64,000 nt of DNA from Streptomyces sp. ICBB 8177 (GCF_003144095.1 NZ_NSKH01000023.1:717611-781610), one strand, 5' to 3'. Positions 27,421 to 38,246 are shown, counted from the stretch's first letter. A program made the numbers and translations. The notes: generated by a model from the letters alone, not told the origin.

Positions 27421-28506
27421 ATGCGTACCGCCGCCGTCATCGGCACCGGACTGATCGGCACCTCCGCCGCCCTCGCGCTCACCGGACGCGGGGTCACCGT
27501 CCACCTCCAGGACCACGACCCGGACGCCGCGCGCACCGCGGCGGCCCTCGGCGCGGGCACCACCGAGCCGCCCGCGGGGCCGGTGGACCTCGCGATCGTC
27601 GCCGTGCCGCCCGCCCACGTCGCCCGCACCCTCGCCGACGCCCAGCGCTCCGGGCTGGCCCGCGGCTACCTGGACGTGGCCAGCGTCAAGGGCGGGCCGC
27701 ACCGGGAGCTGGAGGCGCTCGGCGTCGACCTCACCCGCTGCATCGGCACCCATCCGATGGCGGGCCGCGAGCGCTCCGGGCCGCTGGCCGCGACCGCCGA
27801 ACTGTTCGAGGGGCGGCCCTGGGTGCTCACCCCGACCCCGGCCACCGACACCGAGGTGCTCAACCTCGCGCTGGAGCTGGTCGCCCTGTGCCACGCGGTG
27901 CCGGTGGTGATGGACGCCGACGCCCACGACCGGGCGGTCGCGCTCGTCTCGCACACCCCGCAGCTGGTCTCCAGCCTGGTCGCCGCCCGCCTGGAGCACG
28001 CGGAGGAGACCGCGGTGCGGCTGTGCGGCCAGGGCATAAGGGACGTGACCCGGATCGCGGCCTCCGAGCCCGGCATGTGGATCGACATCCTGTCCGCCAA
28101 CCCCGGCCCGGTCGCCGACGTGCTCGCCCGGGTCGCCGCCGACCTCGGCGAGACCGTCGAGGCGCTGCGGGCCCTCCAGTCCCGCGACGAGGACGAACGG
28201 CGCGAGGGTGCCGCCGGCATCGAGGACGTCCTGCGGCGCGGCAACGCCGGCCGGGTCCGCGTGCCCGGCAAGCACGGCGCCGCCCCCGCCGCGTACGAGA
28301 CCGTCGCCGTGCTCATCGGCGACCAGCCCGGCGAGCTGGCCCGGGTCTTCGCCGACGCGGGCGCGGTCGGTGTCAACATCGAGGACGTCCGCATCGAGCA
28401 CTCCACCGGCCAGCAGGCGGGCCTGGTGCAGCTCATGGTCGACCCGGCCGCCGTGCCGAAGCTCACCGCGGCGCTGCGCGAGCGGGGCTGGTCGATCCGG
28501 CAGTGA
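27421..28506 (+). CDS. tyrA: prephenate dehydrogenase
   Basis: 361 residues. NAD(P)-dependent conversion of prephenate to 4-hydroxyphenylpyruvate in tyrosine synthesis. Rossmann motif AVIGTGLIGTSAALAL at residue 5; substrate-binding histidines in CIGTHPMAGRERSGP and VSHTPQLVSS; GMWIDILSANP. A C-terminal ACT domain (about residues 285-361; VAVLIGDQPGELARVFADAG, VNIEDVRIEHSTG) suggests feedback control by an amino acid. ATG 27421 is ten bases after GAGAGG; ATG 27412 is in frame, three codons earlier. Starts a run leading into cmk and der. Confidence 0.94.
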   Translation: MRTAAVIGTGLIGTSAALALTGRGVTVHLQDHDPDAARTAAALGAGTTEPPAGPVDLAIVAVPPAHVARTLADAQRSGLARGYLDVASVKGGPHRELEALGVDLTRCIGTHPMAGRERSGPLAATAELFEGRPWVLTPTPATDTEVLNLALELVALCHAVPVVMDADAHDRAVALVSHTPQLVSSLVAARLEHAEETAVRLCGQGIRDVTRIAASEPGMWIDILSANPGPVADVLARVAADLGETVEALRALQSRDEDERREGAAGIEDVLRRGNAGRVRVPGKHGAAPAAYETVAVLIGDQPGELARVFADAGAVGVNIEDVRIEHSTGQQAGLVQLMVDPAAVPKLTAALRERGWSIRQ

Positions 28507-28657
28507 GGGCCGTGCCGTCCCGCGACATCTCGTGGCACAGCACCGCCCCCCGGCCGGTAACCTTGGGGGATGGCGTACGCCCGGCGGACGCCGCCCTCCC
28601 CCCCCAGGACACCGAACCCCGTACCCCGAACCCGTGCAACGAGGAAGGCCCCGCGCT

Positions 28658-29341
28658 GTGGAAACTCCGGTGATCGTCGCCATCGACGGCCCCTCCGGCA
28701 CGGGCAAGTCGAGTACGTCGAAGGCGGTCGCGGCCGAGCTGGGGCTGAGCTACCTCGACACCGGCGCCCAGTACCGGGCGATGACCTGGTGGATGCTGTC
28801 CAACGGCATCGACGTGGACGACCCGGCGCAGGTCGCGCTCGCCGCGGACAAGCCGGTGATCGTCTCCGGCTCCGACCCGTCCGCGCCCACCATCACCGTG
28901 GACGGCGCCGACGCGTCGCTGCCGATCCGCACCGCCGAGGTCACCGCGGCGGTCAGCGCGGTCAGCGCGGTCCCCGAGGTGCGGCGCAGGCTGGTGGAGC
29001 TCCAGCGCGCGGCGGCGGCCCAGGCCCCGGTCGGCATCGTGGTCGAGGGCCGCGACATCGGCACCACGGTGCTGCCCGACGCCGCCGTCAAGATCTTCCT
29101 CACCGCCTCCCCGGAGGCCCGGGCGGCCCGGCGCGGCGGCGAGATCGGCGCCAAGGCGGCGGCGGACCTCGCGGCCACCCGGGAGGCGCTGATCAAGCGG
29201 GACGCGGCCGACTCGGGCCGCAAGACCTCACCGCTGGCCAAGGCGGCCGACGCGGTCGAGGTGGACACCACCGAACTCACCCTCGACCAGGTCATCGAGT
29301 GCGTCGTCACCCTGATCGAGGAGAAGCGGGCGGCTCGGTGA
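28658..29341 (+). CDS. cmk: cytidylate kinase
   Basis: 227 residues. Phosphorylates CMP and dCMP. P-loop [18 protein letters not shown] at residue 8; [34 protein letters not shown] with the CMP-binding GRDIGT; RRGGEIG; and [23 protein letters not shown] 28658 has GAGGAAGG at 28641-28648. Its stop TGA overlaps the GTG of the next gene (GTGA), indicating coupling. Conserved order cmk-acyltransferase-der. Confidence 0.95.
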   Translation: METPVIVAIDGPSGTGKSSTSKAVAAELGLSYLDTGAQYRAMTWWMLSNGIDVDDPAQVALAADKPVIVSGSDPSAPTITVDGADASLPIRTAEVTAAVSAVSAVPEVRRRLVELQRAAAAQAPVGIVVEGRDIGTTVLPDAAVKIFLTASPEARAARRGGEIGAKAAADLAATREALIKRDAADSGRKTSPLAKAADAVEVDTTELTLDQVIECVVTLIEEKRAAR

Positions 29342-30000
29342 ACCGCCCGGACGGCGCGGTCCCCGGCCCGAAGGGAGCGGCGACCGGCCGCAGGATCGGC
29401 ATCGGCCTGATGCACGGGCTGTGGCGTCCCAGGGTGCTCGGCGCCTGGCGGATGCCGTCCGCCGGTCCGGTGATCCTGGCCGGCAACCACGCGCACAACG
29501 TGGACGGACCGATGCTGATCGGCACCTCACCGCGGCCGATCCACTTCCTGGTCAAGCGGGAGGCGTTCGTCGGGCCGCTCGGGTCGTTCCTGCGCGGCAT
29601 CGGGCAGCTCCCGGTGGACCGTACGGCGCCCGACCGCGTCGCGGTGACGTCCGCGCTGGGGGTGCTGGCCCGCGGGGGCGTGCTGGGGATCTTTCCCGAG
29701 GGCACCCGCGGTCACGGCGACTTCGCCGAACTGCGCTCGGGACTCGCGTACTTCGCGGTGCGCTCCGGCGCCCCGGTGGTGCCGGTCGCGGTGCTGGGCA
29801 GCGCCCGGCCGGGACGGCTGATAACGGCGCTGCCGCCGCTGCGCGGCCGGATCGACGTGGTGTTCGGCGATCCGTTCCTGGCGGCGGAGCCGTCCCAGCG
29901 GCGCACCCGCGCCACCCTGGACGCCGCCACCGAGCGGATCCAGAAGCACCTGGTGGCACACCTGGACGACGCCAGGCGCGCGACCGGGCGCGACGAGTAG
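29338..30000 (+). CDS. 1-acyl-glycerol-3-phosphate acyltransferase-like protein
   Basis: 220 residues of the PlsC fold. Motif [10 protein letters not shown], an NHx4D variant, near residue 50; motif [10 protein letters not shown] near 120; then [17 protein letters not shown]. Expected to acylate lysophosphatidic acid or a related acceptor at the membrane. GTG 29338 overlaps the cmk stop by 4 bases. Genes of this type commonly separate cmk and der in actinobacteria. The true acyl acceptor is not known. Confidence 0.9.
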   Translation: MNRPDGAVPGPKGAATGRRIGIGLMHGLWRPRVLGAWRMPSAGPVILAGNHAHNVDGPMLIGTSPRPIHFLVKREAFVGPLGSFLRGIGQLPVDRTAPDRVAVTSALGVLARGGVLGIFPEGTRGHGDFAELRSGLAYFAVRSGAPVVPVAVLGSARPGRLITALPPLRGRIDVVFGDPFLAAEPSQRRTRATLDAATERIQKHLVAHLDDARRATGRDE

Positions 30001-30071
30001 GGCCGCACGGCCCGGGGCCGCGAGTGCACGGCCCGCACGGACTTCTCTTACGAGGCGACGAGGAAGACTTC

Positions 30072-31529
30072 ATGGACCACGAGAACGAGTACGGCGAGCA
30101 CGGCGCGCTCGGCGACGCCGAATACGCCGAGTTCATGGAGCTGGCGGCCGAGGAGGGCTTCGACCTCGAAGAGGTCGCGGGCGACCTGGCCGAGGCCGGG
30201 CACGGGCCGCTGCCGGTGCTGGCCGTCGTCGGCCGCCCGAACGTCGGCAAGTCGACCCTGGTCAACCGGATCATCGGCCGGCGCGAGGCGGTCGTGGAGG
30301 ACCGGCCGGGCGTCACCCGCGACCGCGTCACCTACGAGGCGCACTGGAACGGCCGCCGCTTCAAGATCGTCGACACCGGCGGCTGGGAGCAGGACGTCCT
30401 CGGCATCGACGCCTCGGTCGCCGCGCAGGCCGAGTTCGCCATCGAGGCGGCCGACGCGGTGGTCTTCGTCGTGGACGCGACCGTGGGGGCCACCGACACC
30501 GACGAGGCGGTCGTCAAGCTGCTGCGGCGGGCCGGCAAGCCGGTCGTGCTGTGTGCCAACAAGGTCGACGGCCCCAGCGGCGAGGCGGACGCGGCGGCGC
30601 TGTGGTCGCTGGGCCTGGGTGAGCCGTACGCGGTCTCCTCGCTGCACGGCCGCGGCACCGGTGACCTGCTGGACGCGATCCTCGAAGCGCTGCCCGAGGC
30701 CCCGGCGCAGACCTTCGGCGACGTGCTCGGCGGCCCGCGCCGGGTCGCGCTCATCGGCCGCCCCAACGTGGGCAAGTCCTCGCTGCTGAACAAGGTGGCG
30801 GGCGAGGAGCGCGTCGTCGTCAACGAACTGGCCGGCACCACCCGCGACCCGGTCGACGAGCTGATCCAACTCGGCGGCAGGACCTGGAAGTTCGTGGACA
30901 CCGCAGGCATCCGCCGCCGGGTCCACCTCGCCGAGGGCGCCGACTACTACGCCTCGCTGCGCACCGCCGCCGCGCTGGAGAAGGCGGAGGTCGCGGTCAT
31001 CCTGATCGACGCAAGCGAGACGCTGTCGGTGCAGGACACCCGCATCATCCAGATGGCGATCGACGCGGGCCGCGCCTGCGTCATCGCCTACAACAAGTGG
31101 GACCTGCTGGACGAGGAGCGCCGCTACTACCTGGAGCGCGAGATCGAGCAGGACCTCGTGCAGGTGCAGTGGGCGCCCCGGGTGAACGTCTCGGCGTCCA
31201 CCGGGCGGCACATGGAGAAGCTCGTCCCGGCGATCGAGACCGCCCTTGCGGGATGGGAGACCCGGGTGCCGACCGGGCGGCTCAACGCCTTCCTCGGTGA
31301 ACTGGTCGCCGCCCACCCGCACCCGATCCGCGGTGGCAAGCAGCCGCGGATCCTGTTCGGCACCCAGGCGGGCACCAAGCCGCCGCGCTTCGTGCTCTTC
31401 GCCTCCGGCTTCCTGGAGGCGGGCTACCGCCGGTTCATCGAGCGGCGGCTGCGCGAGGAGTTCGGCTTCGAGGGCACGCCGATCCAGGTCTCGGTGCGCG
31501 TGCGCGAGAAGCGCAGCCGCAAGAAGTGA
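30072..31529 (+). CDS. der: GTPase Der (EngA), ribosome assembly
   Basis: 485 residues. Two tandem GTPase domains: G1 [18 protein letters not shown] near residue 55 with DTGGWE and NKVD (residues about 100-165), and a second G1 [18 protein letters not shown] near 230 with DTAGIRRR and NKWDLL. The C-terminal KH-like domain follows ([20 protein letters not shown]). Needed for 50S maturation. The first 45 residues are an acidic extension. ATG 30072 has GAGGAAG at 30059-30065. Confidence 0.96.
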   Translation: MDHENEYGEHGALGDAEYAEFMELAAEEGFDLEEVAGDLAEAGHGPLPVLAVVGRPNVGKSTLVNRIIGRREAVVEDRPGVTRDRVTYEAHWNGRRFKIVDTGGWEQDVLGIDASVAAQAEFAIEAADAVVFVVDATVGATDTDEAVVKLLRRAGKPVVLCANKVDGPSGEADAAALWSLGLGEPYAVSSLHGRGTGDLLDAILEALPEAPAQTFGDVLGGPRRVALIGRPNVGKSSLLNKVAGEERVVVNELAGTTRDPVDELIQLGGRTWKFVDTAGIRRRVHLAEGADYYASLRTAAALEKAEVAVILIDASETLSVQDTRIIQMAIDAGRACVIAYNKWDLLDEERRYYLEREIEQDLVQVQWAPRVNVSASTGRHMEKLVPAIETALAGWETRVPTGRLNAFLGELVAAHPHPIRGGKQPRILFGTQAGTKPPRFVLFASGFLEAGYRRFIERRLREEFGFEGTPIQVSVRVREKRSRKK

Positions 31530-31560
31530 CCGGCTGACGGTACGAGCGGCCGTACGGCGG

Positions 31561-31580
31561 CCGGCCCTGGAGCGGGCCGG
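31561..31580. terminator. der terminator hairpin
   Basis: A 7-bp stem, CCGGCCC (31561-31567) with GGGCCGG (31574-31580), between the convergent stops of der and the next gene. Weak alone; GGC/GCC flanks extend it slightly. Confidence 0.5.
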
Positions 31581-31586
31581 GCGCCG

Positions 31587-31931
31587 TCACAGACCGTGCA
31601 TCCGGTTGGCGTGCGCGCCGCCGGACGGGGCACCGGGCGGCAGCGCGGCGGGCAGGACACCGCGCGGCCGCCCGGTGCCGTACGGGGAGTGCGCCACGGG
31701 GTGCCACTGCGCGGGGCGCGGGGCCACCGGCTGGAGCCGCAGCTGCTCCTCGCCGCTGCGGTCGAACGGCAGCGCCCGGAAGAGCCTGCGGTACTCCGAG
31801 TACAGCGCGTCGTAGATCGGCGTGTTGGACACCGTCACGGTGTCGTGCGGGGCGCGCATCGGCGGGATCTGGCTCTGGTACGGAGGCCGGGGCGAAGTGT
31901 CGTAGGTGTGCACGTATGGGGCAACGATCAT
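31587..31931 (-). CDS. conserved hypothetical protein
   Basis: 114 residues from ATG 31931. MIVAPYVHTYDTSPRPPYQS, then TVSNTPIYDALYSEYRRLFR and LPFDRSGEEQLRLQP, with a Pro/Gly-rich tail. The IYDALYSEYRRLFRALPFDRSGEE segment looks like a helical core and similar small proteins are widespread in Streptomyces. No known domain and no function proposed. Transcribed towards der. Confidence 0.7.
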   Translation of the reverse strand: MIVAPYVHTYDTSPRPPYQSQIPPMRAPHDTVTVSNTPIYDALYSEYRRLFRALPFDRSGEEQLRLQPVAPRPAQWHPVAHSPYGTGRPRGVLPAALPPGAPSGGAHANRMHGL

Positions 31932-32118
31932 CCTGCGCCCTGGATGCGGCCCGAAAGGACGAAATGGCCAGCTCCTTACCCGCGGGCCCGGCGTACGGAA
32001 GCGTGCCGGGGGCGCGGGGCACCGGGCGCGCGGGCCGCGTTGACGGGTGCGGGCAGCGCGAAGGCCGGGCGCGCGCTCGTGGCGGAGCGGTGCGCCCGGC
32101 CCCACGGCTCACCGGGGG

Positions 32119-32946
32119 TCAGGTCCCGGCGAGCGGCATCGTGCCGCCGACCAGCAGGCCCTTGGCGGCGGCGCGGTCGAGCGCCTCGCGCATCAGGTCC
32201 TCCCGGGGCTGCCGGCCGATGGTGCCGACCGGGGCGGCGTAGACGAAGACCTCGTTGGTGCGGTTGGCGGCGGCCCGCCAGCCGTCGCTGACCGGCAGCG
32301 GCTGGTGCGCCTGCCACCAGGCCGTGGAGTTCTGGCTGTTGGTGCCGCCCTGGAGCACGGCATGCAGCTTGCCCATGGCGAGCAGCACCGACCAGCCGCC
32401 CAGCGCGGGCGGCGGGGTCTCCAGGCTCGTGATCGGGTGGAAGCCCTCCTCGCTGAGCAGCAGCAGGAACTCGTCGTCCGCGGTGCTGCCCGGGCGGCCG
32501 ACCGGGCCGGTCGGTTCCACCACCAGTGCCGGGTGCAGGTTGTCCTGGCACAGCACCAGGCCGCAGGTGATGCCGAGGACCGCCTGCCGCGGCACCTGCG
32601 CCCCGGTGGAGGCGAGCGGGCTCGCGGGCGGGGGAACGGCGGCGGGGGCGGGCTGCTCGGAGATGGAGGTCTCGCCCTGGATGCTGCGGACGGCCACCTG
32701 GAGCTGTTCCTCGGAGACCGGGACCACCTGTGAGGGGATGCAGGCGGCGTGCGCGAAGGCGAGGACGGCCGTCTCCTCGCCCACGAAGAGCACCGTGCTG
32801 GTGCGCTCCTGTGTGGTGTCGCCGGGGGTGCGGCAGGAGGTGCAGTCGTACGGGCCGGGCGCGTTCTCGCCGGCGAGCAGGCGGTCGGCCTCCGCATCGC
32901 CGATCTCGGCGCGTACCTCGTCGCTGACATCGAGCAAGGGCGGCAC
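32119..32946 (-). CDS. conserved actinobacterial hypothetical with CxxC motif
   Basis: 275 residues from GTG 32946, with GAGGAG six bases upstream on the minus strand. CTSCRTPGDTTQ near residue 35 is a lone CxxC; LFVGEETAVLAFAHAACIPS, LGITCGLVLCQDNLHPALVV and GFHPITSLETP follow. A Pro/Ala linker sits near residues 95-125. It looks cytoplasmic and has no recognised catalytic motif. The CxxC with a later His-Ala-Ala-Cys could bind a metal (inference). Confidence 0.72.
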   Translation of the reverse strand: MPPLLDVSDEVRAEIGDAEADRLLAGENAPGPYDCTSCRTPGDTTQERTSTVLFVGEETAVLAFAHAACIPSQVVPVSEEQLQVAVRSIQGETSISEQPAPAAVPPPASPLASTGAQVPRQAVLGITCGLVLCQDNLHPALVVEPTGPVGRPGSTADDEFLLLLSEEGFHPITSLETPPPALGGWSVLLAMGKLHAVLQGGTNSQNSTAWWQAHQPLPVSDGWRAAANRTNEVFVYAAPVGTIGRQPREDLMREALDRAAAKGLLVGGTMPLAGT

Positions 32947-34178
<1,232 letters not shown>

Positions 34179-34196
34179 CGCCCACCGCCGGCCGGA

Positions 34197-34871
34197 TCAC
34201 CGCGCCGCAGGGCCCGCGGGGCCGTGGAGTTCGGCCGGTTCACCGGCGAACACCACGGCCCCGCGCCGCAGTTCGTACACCACGCGGGCGGCGTCGCGCA
34301 GCGCGGCGGGCAGCCGCTGCTCGGCGACGACCACGGTACGGCCGGACTCCGCCAGCCGCGCCAGGGCCCGGTGGGCGGTGTCCGCCACCGCACGGGCCAG
34401 GCCCTGGCCCGGCTCGTCGACCAGCACCAGGCCGGCCGGGGCCAGCAGCGCGCGGGAGACCGCGAGCATGCGCTGCTCCCCGCCGGACAGCGTGGCCGCC
34501 CGGTGCGCGAGCAGGCCGCGCAGGGCGGGGAAGGCGGCCAGCGCCGGATCCGGGTCGGGCCCGAACAGCGCGAGGTTCTCCGTGACCGTCAACGAGCCGA
34601 ACACCGCCCGCCGGTCGGGGACGAAGGCCAGACCACGGCGTGCCCTGCGGTGCGCGGGGAGCCCGGTCACGTCCTGCCCGCGCCACACCACCCGCCCGGC
34701 GGACAGCGGCACCGACCCGGCCAGCGCCCGCAACACGGTGGTGCACCCCGAGCCGTTGGGCCCGGACAGCACGGTCAGGCAGCCCGCGGGCACGGCCAGG
34801 TCGACACCGTGCAGCGCCTCCAGCGGCCCGTAGCGGACGCGGGCCCGGCGCAGCGCGATCTCGACGCTCAT
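34197..34871 (-). CDS. LivF-type ABC ATPase with Cys in place of the Walker A Lys
   Basis: 224 residues. ATPase of a branched-chain-amino-acid-type uptake system. The Walker A region at about residues 37-45 reads SGPNGSGCTT rather than GxGKST/T. The rest is intact: signature LSGGEQRML near 130, Walker B GLVLVDEP near 150 and a switch region VVVAEQR near 190, where H is replaced by Q. Without the lysine, phosphate binding should be poor, so this subunit may be degenerate or hold only one working site of a heterodimer. It overlaps the fused permease-ATPase gene by 4 bases (ATGA). Confidence 0.88.
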   Translation of the reverse strand: MSVEIALRRARVRYGPLEALHGVDLAVPAGCLTVLSGPNGSGCTTVLRALAGSVPLSAGRVVWRGQDVTGLPAHRRARRGLAFVPDRRAVFGSLTVTENLALFGPDPDPALAAFPALRGLLAHRAATLSGGEQRMLAVSRALLAPAGLVLVDEPGQGLARAVADTAHRALARLAESGRTVVVAEQRLPAALRDAARVVYELRRGAVVFAGEPAELHGPAGPAAR

Positions 34872-37639
34872 CCCGCCGCCTCGGCGAAGGCGCCGCGCAC
34901 CCGGGGGTCGGCCAGGACGGCGGCGGCCGGTCCCGAGGCCACGACGCGGCCCGAGGCCATCACGTGGACGACGTCCGCGAGATCCGCGACCAGATCGAGG
35001 TCGTGCTCGACCAGCAGCACCGCCGTGCCGTCCGCCGCAAGCGCCCGCAACACCCTCGCCAGCGAGGCCACTTCGGCCTCGTCCAAGCCCGCCGCCGGCT
35101 CGTCGAGCAGCAGGACGCGGGGGCGGGCGGCCAGCGCCCGGCCCAGTTCCACCCCGCGCAGAGCCCCGGTCGGCAGGTCGGCCGCGTCCCGGTCGCGCAC
35201 CGCGCCGAGTCCCAGCAGCCGCAGCGCCGCGTCGGTGACCGCCGCGCGCTTAGCCGGGCCGGTGGCGGGCCCGTGCTCGGCGCCGACCCGGACGTTGTCC
35301 GCCACCGTCAGCCCGGAGAAGACCGCCACCTGCTGGAAGGTGCGGCCCACGCCGAGCCGGGCGCGCGCGTCGGCGGGCAGCCGGGTGACGTCCCGCCCGT
35401 CCAGCAGCACCCGCCCGGCATCCGGCCGCGCGGCGCCGCACAGGCAGTCGAACAGAGTGGACTTCCCCGCCCCGTTGGGTCCGACCACGGCCGTGATCCG
35501 GCCCCCGGTGACGGCGAGGTCCACGCCGTCCACCACGGCCGGGCCGCCGTAGGAGCGGCGGATGCCGCGGGCCGTCAGCCGCGCGGGCGGCGCGCCGCCG
35601 GGCATCCTGACCGGCCGTCCCGAGCGCGGGGGAGAGGCCGCGGCGTGCGGCTGTCTCGCGGGAGCCGGGGCGTGCGGTTGCTCCGGGGGAGCAGCCGCGG
35701 CGTGCGGCTGTCCCGGTGAACCCGGGTGCGCCGTCACCGGAGCCATGCCCGTACCCGCCGCCCCCGGTCCAGCCACCGCCGCCCGCACCCGCAGCCCCAG
35801 CGGGCTGAGCCGGGGCGCCGGGCGGGGCGCGGCCAGACGGTGCCACAGCCCGGGCAGGCCGCCGGGCAGCCGGGCGAGCGCGATCGCCAGGACGCCCACC
35901 ACGGCGGCGGCGACGCCCTGCACGGTGCCCGCGTCCAGACCGACGAGCAGCGCGGCGGCGGCCAGGGCGCCCAGCGGGCTGTCGGCACCCGTCACGACCA
36001 CGGCGGCGAACCACAGCAGTCCCTGCACCGGGTCGAAGGCGTCGGCGTCGAATGCTTGCGTGCCCAGCGCGAGCATGCCACCGCCGAGTGCGGCCAGCGC
36101 GGCGCCGACGACGAACGTGGCCACCTTCAGCGCGGGCACCCGCACCCCGGCAGCCACCGCGCCGGGCTCGTGGTCCCGCATCGCCGCCAGCGCCCGCCCG
36201 GACCGGCCGCGGCGCAGCATGCGGACCGCGGCCAGCACGGCGCCCAGCAACCCGAGTTCGAGCGCGTAGTACGCGTGGTCGCCGGTGAACCCGGCGGGCC
36301 GGGCGGGCCCCGTACCCAGCGATGAGGTCGCGTACGGCTGGGTGAGCACGAAGCGGCTGATCGCCACCCCGACCGCGAACGTGGCCAGCGCCAGCGCCAG
36401 TCCGCGCCGCCAGATCGCGGGCGTCCCGGTGAGCAGGCCCAGCGGCGCCACCAGCACCACGGCGAGCGCGAGCGCGGCGAGTCCCGGCAGCGCGGGCAGC
36501 CCGGGAAAGGACCCGGTCGCCAGCAGTGCGGTGAACAGCGCGCCGAGCCCGGCCCAGCCCGCCTGGCCCAGCGAGATCTGCCCGCCGGAGCCGGTGACCA
36601 CCACCAGCGACAGCAGGATCACCGCCATCGCCGGGACCTGGACGGACGTCGTCAGGTCCGGCCCGGTCAGGCCCAGCGGCAGCAGGAACAGCAGTGCGCA
36701 GACCGCCCAGGCGCGGTACGAGGCGTGCGGACGGCCCCGCGCGCCGGAGGTCGCCCGGCGCACCGAGCCGGTCGCGCCGCCGATCGCGGGCCCGGCCACC
36801 GAGACGACCAGCAGGGCGACCACGAAGAGGTTGGCGCCGACCGCCTGGAGCAGCGGCTGCGGCCAGCCACCGGGGTGCAGGCGGGTCAGCTGGCTCTGCG
36901 CGATCCCGATCGCCAGGGCCACCGCGACCGCGGCCGGGATGCCGCGCCGCCCGGCCGCCACCGCGACCGCCATCGTCTCCATCACCAGCAGTGACAGCCC
37001 GTACGGGTCGAGCCGCAGGAAGGGCGCGAGCAGTACGCCGGCCAGCCCCGCGGTGAAGGCGCCGAACGCCCAGCCCGCCGCCGCGACCCGGTCGGCGTCG
37101 ACGCCGGTGAGCACGGCGAGCCGACGGTCGTCGACGACGGCGCGCAGCCGGGTGCCGAACGGCGTCCAGCGGGCGACCGCGCCCACCGCGCAGCCCACCA
37201 CGGCCACCGCCGCCAGCGTGGTGACCGCCTGCGCGACCGGTCCGGAAGGCACCAGGGACGGCGCGTCGGTGAGCGCGTTGCCACCCCACACCAGGTACAC
37301 CACGCCGACGAGGAGCACGAAGACACCGAGGGTGGCGACCAGCGTCTCACCGGTGTCCGCCTCCCGGGCGGCCAGTGGGCGGAACACGACGCGGTCCAGC
37401 GCCAGCCCCATCGCGGGGGCGAGCAGCAGCAGGCAGGCGGCGGCCGCGGGCCACAGCGGCCAGTGCCGGACGACGACCAGCTCGCGCAGGACGTACGCGG
37501 TGACGGTGGCGACGGCGCCGTGCGCGAGGTTGAACACACCGGTGGCGCGATAGGTCACCAGCAGGCCGATGCCGGTCAGCGCGGCGGCGCCGCCCACGGC
37601 GAGCCCGGCGAGGGTCAGGTCGACGGTGAGCGAGGCCAC
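34868..37639 (-). CDS. LivH-LivM-LivG fusion: branched-chain amino-acid-type ABC permease/ATPase
   Basis: 923 residues in one chain. Residues 1 to about 290 form a LivH-like permease (GLLVTYRATGVFNLAHGAVA; about 8 membrane segments). About 305-600 form a LivM-like permease (QISLGQAGWAGLGALFTALL; about 8-9 segments). A Pro/Ala/His/Gln-rich linker spans about 610-680. From about 690 there is a LivG-like ATPase with Walker A VVGPNGAGKSTLFD near residue 720, a PTGALRGVELGRALAARP signature region and Walker B VLLLDEPAAGLD. The signature reads LPTGALRGVELGRALA instead of LSGGQ. Operon with livF (4-base overlap) and the membrane/zinc-ribbon gene upstream. Confidence 0.9.
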   Translation of the reverse strand: MASLTVDLTLAGLAVGGAAALTGIGLLVTYRATGVFNLAHGAVATVTAYVLRELVVVRHWPLWPAAAACLLLLAPAMGLALDRVVFRPLAAREADTGETLVATLGVFVLLVGVVYLVWGGNALTDAPSLVPSGPVAQAVTTLAAVAVVGCAVGAVARWTPFGTRLRAVVDDRRLAVLTGVDADRVAAAGWAFGAFTAGLAGVLLAPFLRLDPYGLSLLVMETMAVAVAAGRRGIPAAVAVALAIGIAQSQLTRLHPGGWPQPLLQAVGANLFVVALLVVSVAGPAIGGATGSVRRATSGARGRPHASYRAWAVCALLFLLPLGLTGPDLTTSVQVPAMAVILLSLVVVTGSGGQISLGQAGWAGLGALFTALLATGSFPGLPALPGLAALALAVVLVAPLGLLTGTPAIWRRGLALALATFAVGVAISRFVLTQPYATSSLGTGPARPAGFTGDHAYYALELGLLGAVLAAVRMLRRGRSGRALAAMRDHEPGAVAAGVRVPALKVATFVVGAALAALGGGMLALGTQAFDADAFDPVQGLLWFAAVVVTGADSPLGALAAAALLVGLDAGTVQGVAAAVVGVLAIALARLPGGLPGLWHRLAAPRPAPRLSPLGLRVRAAVAGPGAAGTGMAPVTAHPGSPGQPHAAAAPPEQPHAPAPARQPHAAASPPRSGRPVRMPGGAPPARLTARGIRRSYGGPAVVDGVDLAVTGGRITAVVGPNGAGKSTLFDCLCGAARPDAGRVLLDGRDVTRLPADARARLGVGRTFQQVAVFSGLTVADNVRVGAEHGPATGPAKRAAVTDAALRLLGLGAVRDRDAADLPTGALRGVELGRALAARPRVLLLDEPAAGLDEAEVASLARVLRALAADGTAVLLVEHDLDLVADLADVVHVMASGRVVASGPAAAVLADPRVRGAFAEAAG

Positions 37640-37646
37640 GGGTCTC

Positions 37647-38141
37647 TCACCGGTCCGGTTCGCACACCGGACAGGGGTCCAACCGGCCCTCTCCGGGCGG
37701 CAGTTCGGTCGCGTCCCGGCGGTGGGCGACCAGCGGGCAGTCGGCGCGGTGGCGCATCGTGCCGCCGGGCACCGCGAGCAGCCGGGACGAGGAGGGCGCG
37801 TCGGGCGCGCCGGGTGGGCCTTCGCGGTCGTCCTCGGTGAGCAGCCGGTACAACTCCTCGACGCGGGCGGACGCCTCCGCGGAGCCCTCCTTGGCCAGCA
37901 GCACCGCGCCCGCCACGATCAGCGCCGCGCCGGGGACGGTCGCCGAGGCCAGGTAGGGGAGTTGACGCTGTGTCAGGCTCTGCCCGGACACGCCGTACCA
38001 GCCCAGCACGCACAACACCGCGCCCGCGACCACGGCCAGCCACCCGCCCCACTCGGCGAGCAGGCCGCGCAGCCGGGCGGCGGTCGCGGGGAGCGTCCGC
38101 GCCGACCGGGGCGGCGACGGCGGCCGGGGCTGTTCGGCCAT
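37647..38141 (-). CDS. two-TM membrane protein with C-terminal Cys/His metal-binding-like motif
   Basis: 164 residues from ATG 38141 with a G-rich site just before it. Two membrane segments (WLAVVAGAVLCVLGWYGVSG near 33, SATVPGAALIVAGAVLLAKE near 66), a charged helix (RVEELYRLLTEDD) and a C-terminal HRADCPLVAHRR...PCPVC pattern. H-x3-C...CxxC endings like this resemble the small zinc site of Ada-type domains. First gene of the liv-type operon, only 7 bases from the permease fusion. A regulatory or coupling role is a guess; no substrate can be named. Confidence 0.72.
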   Translation of the reverse strand: MAEQPRPPSPPRSARTLPATAARLRGLLAEWGGWLAVVAGAVLCVLGWYGVSGQSLTQRQLPYLASATVPGAALIVAGAVLLAKEGSAEASARVEELYRLLTEDDREGPPGAPDAPSSSRLLAVPGGTMRHRADCPLVAHRRDATELPPGEGRLDPCPVCEPDR

Positions 38142-38218
38142 CGGTCCCCCTCGCGGCCCGGGGCGTCCGCGAGGCCGTGGGGGCGACGGGGGCGCCGGGA
38201 TGTGAGCGTGCGTGTATG

Positions 38219-38246
38219 TTGCATGTCACCCGATTTGCCATAATAT
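38219..38246 (+). promoter_or_regulatory. strong candidate promoter upstream of the first lipoprotein
   Basis: TTGCAT (38219-38224), 16 bases, TAATAT (38241-38246). The -10 is close to ideal and unusually AT-rich for this genome. Predicted start near 38253, about 48 bases before ATG 38301. The divergent operon (first gene at 38141) shares this interval. Confidence 0.65.
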
